Below, one piece after another: positions 1 to 10,397 of a stretch of DNA of 64,000 nucleotides. Under the pieces are notes generated by a model. The model ran no database searches and had not been told where the DNA came from. It saw only the letters and a program-made list of their open reading frames with translations. The translations under genes were made by a program, and so were the position numbers. Origin of the DNA: Paguma larvata (Eukaryota; Chordata; Mammalia; Carnivora; Viverridae); assembly GCA_030068075.1 (NCBI GenBank), contig CM057830.1, positions 26,940,247-27,004,246 on the forward strand, in the 5' to 3' direction. Every line of letters starts with the position of its first letter. Position 1 is the first letter of the stretch.

Positions 1-235
1 GACCCTTTGTACGTGAGGGATACCTTATCTCTGGCTGCACTCAAGAGGTGCCCATGTATGCATCTCTTTCAGTTTATCTTACTTGGAATTTCTTGAGTTT
101 CCTTAGTGTGTAGCGTTTTCATCAAATTTAAAAATTTTTCCACTATTATCTTTTCGTTTTTTGGCCATTACTTGATCTCTTCTAGAAGGCGCATTAGGCA
201 AAACTTAAAACACTTGATAGTATCTCATAGATTTC

Positions 236-671
236 TTTTTTTTATTATTTGAAAAAGCATGTGCATGTTCGTGCAGCAAGTGGGGCAAGGGCACAGAGGG
301 AGAAAGAGAATCCCAAGCAAGCTCTGCACAGTCAGCTCAGAGCCCAATGTGTGGCTCAAACACCCAAACCATGATATCAAGATATGAGGCGAGGGGTGCC
401 CGGGTGGCTCAGTCGGTTGAGCGACCGACTTCGGCTCACATCATCATCTCATGGTTGGTGGGTTCGAGCCCCATGTCAGGCTCTGCGCTAACAGCTCAGA
501 GCCTGGAGCCTGCTTCAGATTCTGTGTCTCCCTCTCTTGCTGCCCCTCCCCCACGCAGTATCTTTCTCTGTCTCTCAAAAATGACCATTAAAAAATTAAA
601 AAAAAAAAAAAAGACATGAGGTGAAATCAAGAGTCAGAGGCTTAACCCACTCTGCCACCCAGGTGCCCCAA
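236..671 (-). mobile_element. CAN-SINE, antisense, split by a second SINE
   Basis: The left part (236-392) reads on the minus strand as the SINE tail and body. The right part (612-671) ends in GCCACCCAGGTGCCCC, the reverse complement of the SINE head. The element is interrupted by a sense SINE at 393-611. Removing that insert and one copy of its target duplication restores one full-length antisense SINE. Confidence 0.85.
393..611 (+). mobile_element. CAN-SINE nested in an older SINE
   Basis: The head GGGGTGCCCGGGTGGCTCAG is followed by a tRNA-like A box (TGGCTCAGTCGGTTGAG) and B box (GGTTCGAGCCC). A CT-rich middle and an A-rich tail follow. The flanks 380-392 (AGATATGAGGCGA) and 612-624 (AGACATGAGGTGA) form a 13-bp TSD with two mismatches, so this is a separate insertion into the antisense SINE. 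The peptide readable at 347-619 is only this SINE translated. Confidence 0.92.
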
Positions 672-849
672 TGATGTCTCAGGTTTCTGAGGCTCAATTT
701 TCTTCATTCTTTTTTTCTTTCTGCTGTTTGTACTGGATTATCTCAATAGTTCTATCTTCAAATTGGCTAAAAATTTCTTCTACCAAAATAACCTGTTGAT
801 CCTCTACAGTTAGTATTTTTAAGACATTTTTGAAAGCAGTTATAGGTTC

Positions 850-1265
850 ATAGGAAATTCGAATGGAATGTGCAGATATCTGTCATGTATTTTCTTGCCC
901 CTACACACGTACAGACTCTCCTTTTACCAAGTGCTCCGCCAGCGTGGTACATTTGTTACAAGTAATGAACGTACATTGCCATATCATTATCACCCAGAGT
1001 CCATAGTATAATTTAATATTCACTCTTGCTCTTGTACATTCTCTGGGTTTTGACAAACGTGTAATGGTATCTATCCATCATTATAGTATCATACAGAGTC
1101 TATTCACTGCCCTAAAAATCCTCTGTGCTCTGCATATTCTCTACCCCCACCCAATCCAGGGCAACCAATGAAGTTTGTACTGTCTCCATAGTTTTGTCAT
1201 TTCGCAAATATCATATAAGCAAAAATATATACTATGTAGCCTTCCTTATGTATAGCAGGATGGCT
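850..1265 (-). mobile_element. Probable antisense L1 fragment
   Basis: The plus strand carries phrases typical of antisense old L1 3' portions: ATTATCACCCAGAGTCCATA near 986, TATAGTATCATACAGAGT near 1083, and CTGTCTCCATAGTTTTG near 1179. There is no long open frame. Assignment rests on remembered consensus only. Confidence 0.45.
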
Positions 1266-1269
1266 CTAG

Positions 1270-2780
1270 GGGGCTAGAGTTGAGTATTTACCTTCTGCCA
1301 TTTCCAAGTTTAGAACTGACTGGATTGGCTATTTCTCTTCGCCCAGGTCACTTAGGCTCTGGTTAGCTTTTCCTGAGGGCAGGCATTATTAAAAAGAACA
1401 ATGTGTCTCTGGCAAATATCAACAGGATTACTTTTCCATTTCCCTGCGAAAAGCAGGAAGGGAATTTTCTGTGATGTTTACTGTGGGGAACTGGTAGAGG
1501 TCCTGGAAATAAATCCCACAAAATTTGGAAGGGAAGGTACACTGAGCCTCCAAAATTCAACAATTATAGGCCAAGTTTTCCTACCCCTCTAACTGTCTCC
1601 TGTGATAGTTTCCACTGGTCAGTCTCTCTTCTGGTGAGCTTTGGCTCCTTGTTTTGCCTGTTTTCTTCCATCTTGGGAATTGTGATTTTCCTAGCCTTCC
1701 TATCTTTCTTATGGATCCTGGGACCAATTATTTTTCAACCTATTCATTTTTTTCCCCTAGATGTTAGGATAGAATGGTGACTTCCAGGCTCCTTACTTGC
1801 AGAACCCAGTATTCGTTTTTATGTCATTTTTTGACTCCAGAAACTCTAAATTTTATTCTTTTTCAAGTGATTTCTAGCTCTTCTTTCATCTTCTTTCCTG
1901 GTGAGACATACCTATAGTTTTGAGTTTTTTTCCCCGTTCTATGAACACAGGTGAAATAGCTGATGTTAATCTTTTTTCTATTAATCCCAACACCTGGGCT
2001 TTAGAGGTAATTATTGGTGGGTTTTTTTTGTTATTGTTTGTTTTTTTCCTTACTTTAGCATGGATTTTATTTTTCTCATCCAGTATTGGTTTTATGGAAT
2101 GGTTCATGAATTCGCAGATCATCATTGCACAGGGACCATGCGAATCTATGGAAGCAAGTCCTAGTTATTTGTCTTTTTAAACTTCATATTCAGTATACTG
2201 TGGAAACTCCAGAAATTAGATTGTATTCCTTCCCCAAAGTTTGTTTTTATGCCTATTTGTTACTACATTGTTAATGACTTCTCTGAACTAATTCAAGTCA
2301 GCTAATATTCTTTGTCACATGAGGCCACTGAACTCTCTCCCCAGATTCTTACTGGCCAGCTAATGACAGGACAGGGATTTCCTTAAATTCCTGGAACCAA
2401 AAAATCGTGCAGTCTTTCCTAAGAGGTTCTGTGGACATGTTGGTGATACCAAAACTCAGCAAGGCACTACTGTTTAACTCTTAACTTCACTTCCTGTGTT
2501 GGCAAAAACTTAAATTCAGTCTAAGGTTAGAGATGAGAATATTCTCAGGGTTCTCCTGGGCTTATACAAAGTTCTATGCGTGTGCATGGCCTTATTTCAC
2601 TCAGAGAATGATATTGCGGCTATTGAAAGCATCCATGTACATCTCGTTTCCTGGATTTCATTTTCAAGTTTTTGGATTAGCCTATTATTTTCTTCAACTT
2701 TTATCCTCCACTATAAGCAAGTGTAATGTTAAATAAGTGCCTTTTATTGTTTTCAGTATTTTTACCCCCAAAAAGGCTAT
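1270..2780. other. No recognisable gene; AT-rich, possibly degenerate LINE
   Basis: Open frames here are 60-90 codons with no recognisable domain. Opposite-strand frames of similar length overlap them, as expected by chance. The part around 1850-2110 has a weak resemblance to antisense LINE sequence that I cannot support further. Confidence 0.4.
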
Positions 2781-2786
2781 TAATAT

Positions 2787-2992
2787 GGGACACCTGGATG
2801 GTATGGCTGGCTAAGTGTCAGACCCTTGATTTCAGCTCAGGTCATGGATCTCTTAGTCGGTGAGATGGAGGCCCACGTTGTGCTCTGGGCTGACACTGTG
2901 GAGCCTACATGGGATTGTCTCTTTCCCCTTTTCTCTCTGCCCCTCACTCACTCACACTCTCTCCAAATAAATAAATAAATAAAATATTTTTT
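2787..2992 (+). mobile_element. CAN-SINE, old copy
   Basis: A degraded head (GGGACACCTGGATGG), the GATTTCAGCTCAGGTCATG core, a CT-rich stretch and an (AAAT)n tail are visible. A 10-bp TSD, AAAAGGCTAT, lies at 2771-2780 and again at 2993-3002. Confidence 0.88.
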
Positions 2993-3004
2993 AAAAGGCT
3001 ATAA

Positions 3005-4150
3005 ACACTGTTAATTTTAAATGAGATCAAAAAAAGAAAACATCAAGAACAAGGTTTTCCATGGACCAACTAGATAGGGAAAAAAATTCCAATTCTCTGG
3101 GAATGTGGCTCTGAAGGAGCTCCAAGCTTATTCCTGCCCCCAGGTTGGTGGTTTGAAGAGTTACCTCAGAAAAAGGAGTGGAGATTCACTGGTCTTCCCA
3201 AGATTTGGTCATTATCTTTCAATAAACACTACTTAGGTTGCTGAAAGCCTCTACTTCATTTCCAGAGTTTGGACAAAATTTGACACTGAGAACGTTTTCC
3301 AGGTTCTCATTACTTTTATGGAGAACAGAAATTATGGAAGCACCTGATCTACCATTTTTGCTCAAGTCACCACCATTGATTTTTTTTTTTTTTTTTTTTT
3401 TAGGTCCAGAAATCTTGCTAAGCTTTTTAAACTCAAGTTGTGTTTGGAATATTGTTTTGTTTTTATAGCAATACAATGATAGAACCCACAAATAAAGATG
3501 ATTATGTTACTCTTTTTCCATTTCTGTACTTCCTAATTTTTCAGCCCAATTACACTGATTAGTACTTCCAGCGTCATGATGCAGAGGTAGTGAGACTAGT
3601 CATTTCCCTTGTATTTCTCATCACAGTAAGAAAGCTACTGGTTTTGCCATAATCATTCAGCAAAATATTCCTCTTCTCATCCCACTTTACTAAAAAAAAT
3701 TATCCTCAAAGGTTTTTCTTAAATTATGTTACCGCATCTTTTGAGAGGATCATATGGTTTCCTTCAATTATTCATATTGTAAATTACCAACTACGTGAAG
3801 TGTACCAAAAACCACGGATGCATGGTTTTTACAGAGTCAGCTATTGCAAATGATAAAGTCAGCAGGCAGCGATCATGGTGCTTCAGGGTTTTCCAAGAAT
3901 GAGTATCTGGATACACTCATCTCCTACAACCTGCTTGGAGAACACTGATCCAATGTAATGAAGCTCTCTACTATCGACTCTGTTAGGTGAATAGAAGTGA
4001 ATAATTACAAGTGATTTCTGAAAAGTTCTAACTTTGTCCTAGCTTTTAAAACCTGTGGTGAATGAAAGTAAAGTCATCAAAATTAAAATACTCAAATAAG
4101 CTCCAGTAACTTGTCTATCCCAGGGTTAGAGAGCATATACACTGTTGACA
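3005..4150. other. No gene recognised; contains a T22 tract
   Basis: This is unique-looking sequence. A run of about 22 T lies at 3380-3401. The 76- and 90-codon frames on opposite strands at 3219-3491 are reciprocal shadows of each other across that run, coding poly-Phe on one strand and poly-Lys on the other. Confidence 0.45.
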
Positions 4151-4154
4151 GAGG

Positions 4155-4340
4155 TCTGTGGGTGAATTCCACATCTATCACTTAATGGATATGACTCTGG
4201 GCGTAGCTCTTCTTTTCTGTATACTTCAAGTTTCCTCCTTCATTAAAATATCAATAGTATCCTCATAGAACTCTCTAAGGATTATGTATGTTAAGTTTAT
4301 CAAGTGCTTGGAAAAGATCCTGTTAATAGGAAATGTTACA
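4155..4340 (+). mobile_element. MIR SINE relic
   Basis: The order of motifs follows MIR: a TATCACTTAATGGATATGACTCTGGGC-like core split by mutations, then a CTTC/TTTCCTCC block. Next come TCAATAGTATCCTCATAGAACT, AAGGATTATGTATG, and a tail resembling AAGTGCTTGGAA. It is diverged, as expected for a mammal-wide repeat. Confidence 0.6.
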
Positions 4341-4712
4341 GAAGTGTTACTTAGTATTACATATTTTCTATTTCAAGTGTACTGCCTAATACGTGGATGG
4401 GTTCTATAACTGATATTACTGCCCATTTCTACAACGACTCTAAACCTGCAGTCTTACCTAACAGTAAAGATATTGCTATATAGATTATTAGTGTATAATG
4501 TCCATCCTATGGAATCATAATTATAACGGGTATTCATTTTTTAAACCTCATCTCTGCTGTATACACGTTTCACTACAGAATCTCTAACTCATGTATTAAT
4601 GAAAATATTAGTTCATCATAGATACATATTAGAGAATTTTCAATCTTGTTAAAACCTTGAAGATGCATATTTTACAAGTAAAATTTAGAATTTCACTGAA
4701 AATTAAAAATAG

Positions 4713-4930
4713 AGGAGCGCCTGGATGGCTCAGTCTGTTAAGCGGCCGACTTCGGCTCAGGTCATGATCTCACGGTCTGTGAGTTCGAGCCCTGTGTCAG
4801 GCTCTGTGCTGACGGCTCAGAGCCTGGAGCCTGCTTCAGATTCTGTGTCTCCCTCTCTCTCTGCCCTTCCCTTGCTCACACTCTGTCTCTATGTCTCTCA
4901 AAAATAAAATAAAAACGCTAAAAAAAAAAG
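4713..4930 (+). mobile_element. CAN-SINE
   Basis: The well-preserved head GAGCGCCTGGATGGCTCAG is followed by GACTTCGGCTCAGGTCATGA, the B box GAGTTCGAGCCC, a CT-rich stretch and an A-rich tail. The open frame at 4725-4907 is the SINE read through. Confidence 0.92.
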
Positions 4931-4949
4931 TTCAAAAAAAATAGAATAG

Positions 4950-5515
4950 CTTCAAAAATAGTAGTATTTGATGTTTTGACTTTAATATGGTAATTTTCTG
5001 TGTCTTATTAACAACTTCTAGGTTACGAAGTAAGCTCTTATCAAACTACTCGTATAAATTATTCCCAACACTCATTCTTTCATAATCACCAACAATTTTC
5101 AGGTCGGTCATATATAAAAGTTAGAATATGGAGGTAAATGGTCCATTGCATTCATGACACAGAAATCATACACCGTCTTTTGAATCACGCCAAGACGTCA
5201 AAGTACATAAACAACAATAAAGCCAATGAGGGCTTTCTAGAGTTGAGAGAACTTGAGAGACAGTATCAACGAACAGCTGTCATTCAAGCTTTGAAAAAAA
5301 AATAAAAATAAAAATAATTGATCAAAGTGACACCAAGGTAGCACTTGAAATACTGTTGGTAAATATACCATGTTTACTCATTCCTTTGGTCATTTGTTCT
5401 TTCATTCAAGAAACACCGTTAAGCTCCTGCTATCCAACTGGTGTCAGAGATCTAACAGAAAATAAGTGATGTAGTATCTTTCCACATGGAGAGGGAGGGG
5501 GAGGTCAACTAGTAC
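4950..5515. other. No gene recognised
   Basis: AT-rich sequence with no long frame. A short (AAAAT)n stretch lies near 5294-5320. Around 5385-5450 there is a weak resemblance to an L2/MIR end (TTCATTCAAGAAACACC), too diverged to call. Confidence 0.4.
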
Positions 5516-5530
5516 ACAAAATAATTTTAT

Positions 5531-5780
5531 TTAGTTAATTTTCAGAGAGAAACAGGGAGAGGGAGGGAGGGAGGGAGGGAAGGAGGCAGAGAGAGAGAGA
5601 GAGAGAGCGCGCACGTGTGGAAGTGAGGGGGAGGAGAGATGGAGAGAGAGAATTCCGTGCAGGCTCCTTGCTGTCAGTGCAGAGCCTAATGTGGAGCTTC
5701 ATCTCTCGAACCCTGAGATCACCACCTGAGCCAAAACGAAGAGTCAGACGCTTAACAGAGTGAGCTACCCAGAGAGAGAG
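5531..5780 (-). mobile_element. CAN-SINE, antisense, with expanded GGGA/GA tract
   Basis: The minus-strand SINE is recognisable from CAGGCTCCTTGCTGTCAGTG (plus-strand text), GATCACCACCTGAGCC and GAGTGAGCTACCCAGAG. The CT-rich middle has expanded into a (GGGA)n/(GA)n microsatellite at about 5553-5608. The flanks CAAAATAATTTTATTT (5517) and CAAAAAATAATTTTAATT (5782) are a probable TSD. Confidence 0.85.
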
Positions 5781-5784
5781 ACAA

Positions 5785-6755
5785 AAAATAATTTTAATTC
5801 ATTTAGTAATTTTAGTAAATGTTAAGAGAAATACGACCCAGGTCTTAATGATTATGAAGAAAGCTAAAGGCAGGCATATTTTATCCAAGTTCCTATCAGA
5901 AGTTCTCACTGAGGAACTGACAATGAAAGCATCTGGACTGAAATGTGAAAGATAAAAAGTCTGCCACAGGTGCGGCTCGTGTGTATTCGCTGGCACTCAG
6001 GCTGCATGCTGAGAGCTTGCACCACTGGGCAATCATGATAGTTTTGGGAAACACTAGATAAAAACTATCTTTCACAAGTTTCCATTTCCAAATCCATACC
6101 ACCTTCCTGTTAGCATCTAAAATGAAAGTTAGTTGTATTCTGGGTCTCAATCTCTTACAGCACAATTTTTTTTTTCTACCGCAATTCCTAATTCTTTTTG
6201 CTCTTCATTTTCTTGCCAGAAAATTCCTCTCCAGGCCTATTTTCTCTTATGATGTTTTTGATCAAAGCCTTGTCTTTGCACATAGGGTCTCCGACCATTC
6301 ATTTGTGTACTGATGAGAAGTTCATGCACCAAAGACGGATTCTTAGAAATATCTTAATTTTCACACAGTAATCATAATTTTCCTATCAGTCTATCACCAG
6401 TATCCTGAACTTGAACTTGTCAAGGAACACAAGCTCAAACTAGTTGCTCGGCCCAGTTGATAGCGGTATTTTTCAAGTATTGTACATGCTTTCCTCTATA
6501 GAAGACATTTGTAAAATTTAAAAATCAAACTCCCATGCAGGGGACAAAACACTTAACTCTGCTGACTCTACTGCCCTCCATCCCTGGCAGTAGTCCCCAA
6601 GTTCCTCCAGAAGACCTTAGTCTTTGTGAACACAGTTGCAAGCCACAGCTCCTTGTAGAAATACCTGTTAGTCTAGAAAAGACTAACACAGCTTTACCTT
6701 TCATAAGGGGACCATGTTTTTGTTTTTTTGTTGTTGTCTTTTAAATTTCACTCTT
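5785..6755. other. No gene recognised
   Basis: Several 60-90 codon frames occur on both strands between 5799 and 6744. None shows a recognisable domain, and overlapping opposite-strand frames suggest chance. Confidence 0.4.
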
Positions 6756-6759
6756 CTAA

Positions 6760-6881
6760 GGGTGCCTGGGTGGCTCAGTTAAACATCCAACTTTCGATTT
6801 TGGCTCAGGCCGTGATCTCATGGTATATGAGAGCAAGACCTGTGTCGGGCTGTTGTGCTGACAGTGCAGAGCCTGCTTGGG

Positions 6882-6923
<42 letters not shown>

Positions 6924-6970
6924 CTCTCTGCCCCTACCCTGCTCTTTCTCTCTCTCAAAATAATTTTTTT
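6760..6970 (+). mobile_element. CAN-SINE with long (TC)n and 19-bp target duplication
   Basis: The head GGTGCCTGGGTGGCTCAG, the core CTCAGGCCGTGATCTCATGG, a (TC)n run at about 6893-6930 and an A/T tail are visible. The flanks 6740-6758 and 6971-6989 both read TTTAAATTTCACTCTTCTA, an exact 19-bp TSD that fixes both ends. Confidence 0.95.
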
Positions 6971-6989
6971 TTTAAATTTCACTCTTCTA

Positions 6990-8540
6990 TACAATCGACC
7001 TTAACAATCTGTGTTTAGGTGTTATGTCCTCCCATTGGTTTTGTAAAAATGCAAGATACCGTTAGGGTCTTATCTGTCTACATTACTCCTACTTGAAGTC
7101 TCAGGTATAAGGTTTAGAAATGTTTGTTTCTTGTGCCCCTTTGGGACTAGAACGCTCTAACATCTTTAATAATTAAGACCTGACTACATATTCCTTTGTT
7201 TTGTTGTGGTAAACTTTAAGTGTACATTTAAAGGGGTCTGCATGTGTGAATTATACCTTCTATTTCTGCTTTTATTTGCTTAATGACCTATCTACTAAAT
7301 GAGAAAAAAAATAGTTTATTCAGCACTCACTATGTACCACAGATTGTGGTGTTTACAACTTAAACCCATGCTTTACAGGGTATGATTTGGCTTTCAGAGG
7401 CCACTTGGGAAACTGTCCAAGAGGGAGACTGGTCACATCCAAGTGAACAGCTCTCCATTGCCAAGATTTCATCTTCTGAACCTCACAGTTATTTGATTGA
7501 CTCCTCTGTCCAGGCCTCTCCTCACTTTTTCCTTACACCTCTATCAGTTACTTAATGTTGGTTCTAAGTAAAACAAATATTATAATGTTATACTCTGAAT
7601 TCTGACTCATAAAATATCTGTGATTATGATAAAATTTTTATTAGGCAACCCCATGGTTTTGCTAACTTACCAGCTCTGTCAAAAGCCAAATTATTTCATA
7701 TAATGTATCCCACAGTCTCTCCTCTGAGGACATATTTCACAGTGTCAACATGTACTTAACAGAGAATCTAAGAATAAGAGTAATCATACATAATTTCCAC
7801 TGGATTTGCTTAAAAATTTGCCTCATGTCAGATGTAGTATCCAATTTTATTTGTTTTAGGAATTATTTCAGTAAATGTTTTTGTTTTGTTCTGGGCACTG
7901 CCCTACATATGGGTTCATTTTTATTATTATTGCTTCAAGGTTTTATGTCACTGATGTCCCTGCTTCTCATGTTGTCCACATTCACAAAGACTTTACGCTG
8001 CACCCAACTGATATAATATCCCATTATAAAAGAACTAGTGACATGACACATAATTTGAGTTGTCTACTTGGTAAGAAGAACTTCTGTGCTAGTAAGTATC
8101 TGTAATAAACCCTGTCTGTCTATAGTTATAGTTTACATAGGCAAACAATACTTTTGTCTCTTAATAAGACATCCTATCTTTACTGTTTAAAGCAAAAACT
8201 CCCCTATGAATGTGACTTAATATAGTAGAAAGCATAAAAATATTAGTCTCTAACCTGGCTGTGACATTCTTCTAGGATATAACTGAAAGAGCCATAAACT
8301 CCCTGGGGTCCATATTTATCATGAACTTGACAGTATACAGATGGCACAGGACACAATGGGATAAGTCAAGTGAGGTGGGAAGAGTTAAGTTAACCAGTAA
8401 GGATTGTGAAGCACACAGGGTCTACAAATACTACAAAGTCCTTATCCAGCCATGAACGGATAAATGGAAGGAATATTAATACTGGATTCAGTGACAGCTG
8501 ATCTCTGGCAGAGGGACTGTGTAACAGGAGTTGTGACCAT
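6990..8540. other. No gene recognised
   Basis: AT-rich sequence. The 76- and 88-codon frames at 7750-8105 overlap in different frames and show no domain. A short stretch near 7320-7350 (CAGCACTCACTATGTACCAC) hints at a MIR/L2 end but is too brief to call. Confidence 0.4.
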
Positions 8541-8543
8541 GAA

Positions 8544-9332
8544 ATGATGCTCAATGTCACTCACCATCAGGGAAATACAAATCAAAACCACACTAAGATA
8601 CCAACTCACACCGGTTCGAGTGGCTAAAATGAATAAATCAGGAAACTATAGATGCTAGAGAGGATGTGGAGAAGCAGGCACCCTCCTACACTGTTGGTGG
8701 GAATGCAAACTGGTGCAGATGCTCTCGAAAATGGGGTGTGGAGGTTCCTCGAAAAAAGGCAAACAGAACTACCCTATGACCCAGCAACAGTACTGCTGGA
8801 ATCTACCCAAGAGACACAGGAGTGCTGATGCATAGGGGCACGTGTACCCTGATGTTCATAGCAGCACTTTCGACAATAGCCAAATCATGGAAAGAGACTA
8901 AGTGTCCATCAACTGACGAATGGATAAAGAAGATGTGGTACATATATAGAATGGAATACTGTGCATCAATGAGGAAGAATGAAATCTGGCCGTATGTATC
9001 AACATGGATGGAACTGAAAGGTATTATGCTGAGTGAAACAAATCAGTCAGAGAAAGACAGATACCATATGTTTCCACGCATAGGTGGACTTTGAGAGACT
9101 TAGCAGAAAACCATGGAGGAGGGGATGAGGGGAAAGAAAAAAGTCACAGAGAGGGAAGGAGACAAAACATAAGAGCCTCTGAAACACTAAAAACAAACTG
9201 AGAGGTGAGAGGCATGTGGCAGGGGAGAGAGTGGGTGATGGGCACGAGGAGGGCATTTACTGGGATGAGCACTGGGTGTCATATGGAAACCAATTTGACA
9301 AAAAAATATTTTAAAACAGAAAGAAAGAAAAT
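8544..9332 (+). mobile_element. Felid-type LINE-1, 5'-truncated 3' end
   Basis: The segment begins inside the 3' part of ORF2 (TCACTCACCATCAGGGAAAT, then ACACTGTTGGTGGGAATG). The frame at 8822-9094 contains the ORF2 C-terminal region, with residues such as STDEWIKKMWYIYRMEYC. A 3' UTR rich in GA follows. The end carries GATGAGCACTGGGTGTCA (9264-9281), ACCAATTTGACA, then an A-rich tail. The same terminus is amplified in the satellite at 45.9-48.2 kb. Confidence 0.9.
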
Positions 9333-9334
9333 TC

Positions 9335-9780
9335 AACCACTGTTACGCTATAGCAGAAAGGAGGGAGCCAGAGCAATAAATACCTCTGGTTCCCTCCAAT
9401 CCTGTTCTCTTGCCAGTGATTTCCATGGAGTCAACACATCCAGAACCCAAGCACAGAGACACTCACTGATAGAGCCTACAAAGATGACTCTCTTCAGTGT
9501 TAAGCGTGCCAAGTGGAGAAGACAGAATGTAAAATTTGACGAGTAAGCCAAAAAACAAGTATCTAAAAAATTAAAAACAATTATTTAATTCCTTGAGTTT
9601 CTTGGCTTAAAAGGAAGATTTAAGACTAAAATGGTATTTTTGAAAAATTAATAAATAAACTCTAAAGCATTTCACAATTATGAAGTGTCAAAAAATTTCT
9701 GTTTAGGAATTCAGAAACGAATACTCAAATGTAATTAGTTTAAGTCTAACATTTCTTATTATAAAGAGCTTAAGAAACAC
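9335..9780. other. No gene recognised
   Basis: The 113-codon frame at 9205-9546 starts inside L1 3' UTR and runs into unique sequence. A 67-codon frame on the opposite strand overlaps it. I see no domain or splice context. Confidence 0.4.
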
Positions 9781-9794
9781 TGAGACATTTTAAA

Positions 9795-10017
9795 CTTTTT
9801 TAATTTTTTTAATGTTTATTTATTTTTGAGAGAGACAGACAGACAGAGCATGAGCAGGGGAGAGGCACAGACAGAGAGGGAGACACAGAATCTGAGACAG
9901 GCTCCAGGCTCTGAGCTGTCAGCACAGAGCCTGATGCGGGGCTCGAACTCGGGAATCTCGAGATCATGACCTGAGCAGAAGTCGGATGCTTAACCGACTG
10001 AGCCACCCAGGCGCCCC
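9795..10017 (-). mobile_element. CAN-SINE, antisense
   Basis: The plus strand starts with the T-rich tail (AATGTTTATTTATTTTTGAG). It ends with GCCACCCAGGCGCCCC, an intact SINE head in reverse. A TSD, TGAGACATTTTAAA, lies at 9781-9794 and 10018-10031 (14 bp, exact). Confidence 0.95.
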
Positions 10018-10397
10018 TGAGACATTTTAAAAACTGTAGTTCTGAAAACATTCCCCTATTTGAACTGTTCCTAATTTTCACTTATGTTAACGAAGGAATG
10101 ATGAACAATGTGTCTACCTTGTTTTTATGATTTGAATTCTTGGGCATTTGACATCAATTATTCAAGTTTTTTGTAAAGGTGGCACCTATTAACACTATTT
10201 TTTAACAGAAAATTGCTGATTGCTTTATTAGATATTGATATTTCTTACTGATCACACCTATGTATAAATATATACACTGTACCTTGTGTGCTCAATGGTT
10301 TATCAACATTTTGTCACTTTTTGACTTTTAAAATCATTTTCCTAGAGTAAATTCCATTTTATCTGCTACAGTTTTTATATATACTTACCTCTTTCTG

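Larger units (their letters stand above)
1..838 (-). mobile_element. Old LINE-1 (L1M-type) fragment, antisense, interrupted by SINEs
   Basis: Read on the minus strand, both flanks of the SINE pair (1-235 and 672-838) resemble the ORF1 region and the adjoining ORF1-ORF2 part of old mammalian L1 elements. The plus-strand text around 680-740 (GAGGCTCAATTTTCTTCATT, then a T-rich stretch and GGATTATCTCAATAG) follows that pattern. No frame is open over any useful length. The two halves appear continuous once the SINEs at 236-671 are removed. Family assignment is from remembered consensus, so the subfamily is uncertain. Confidence 0.5.
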
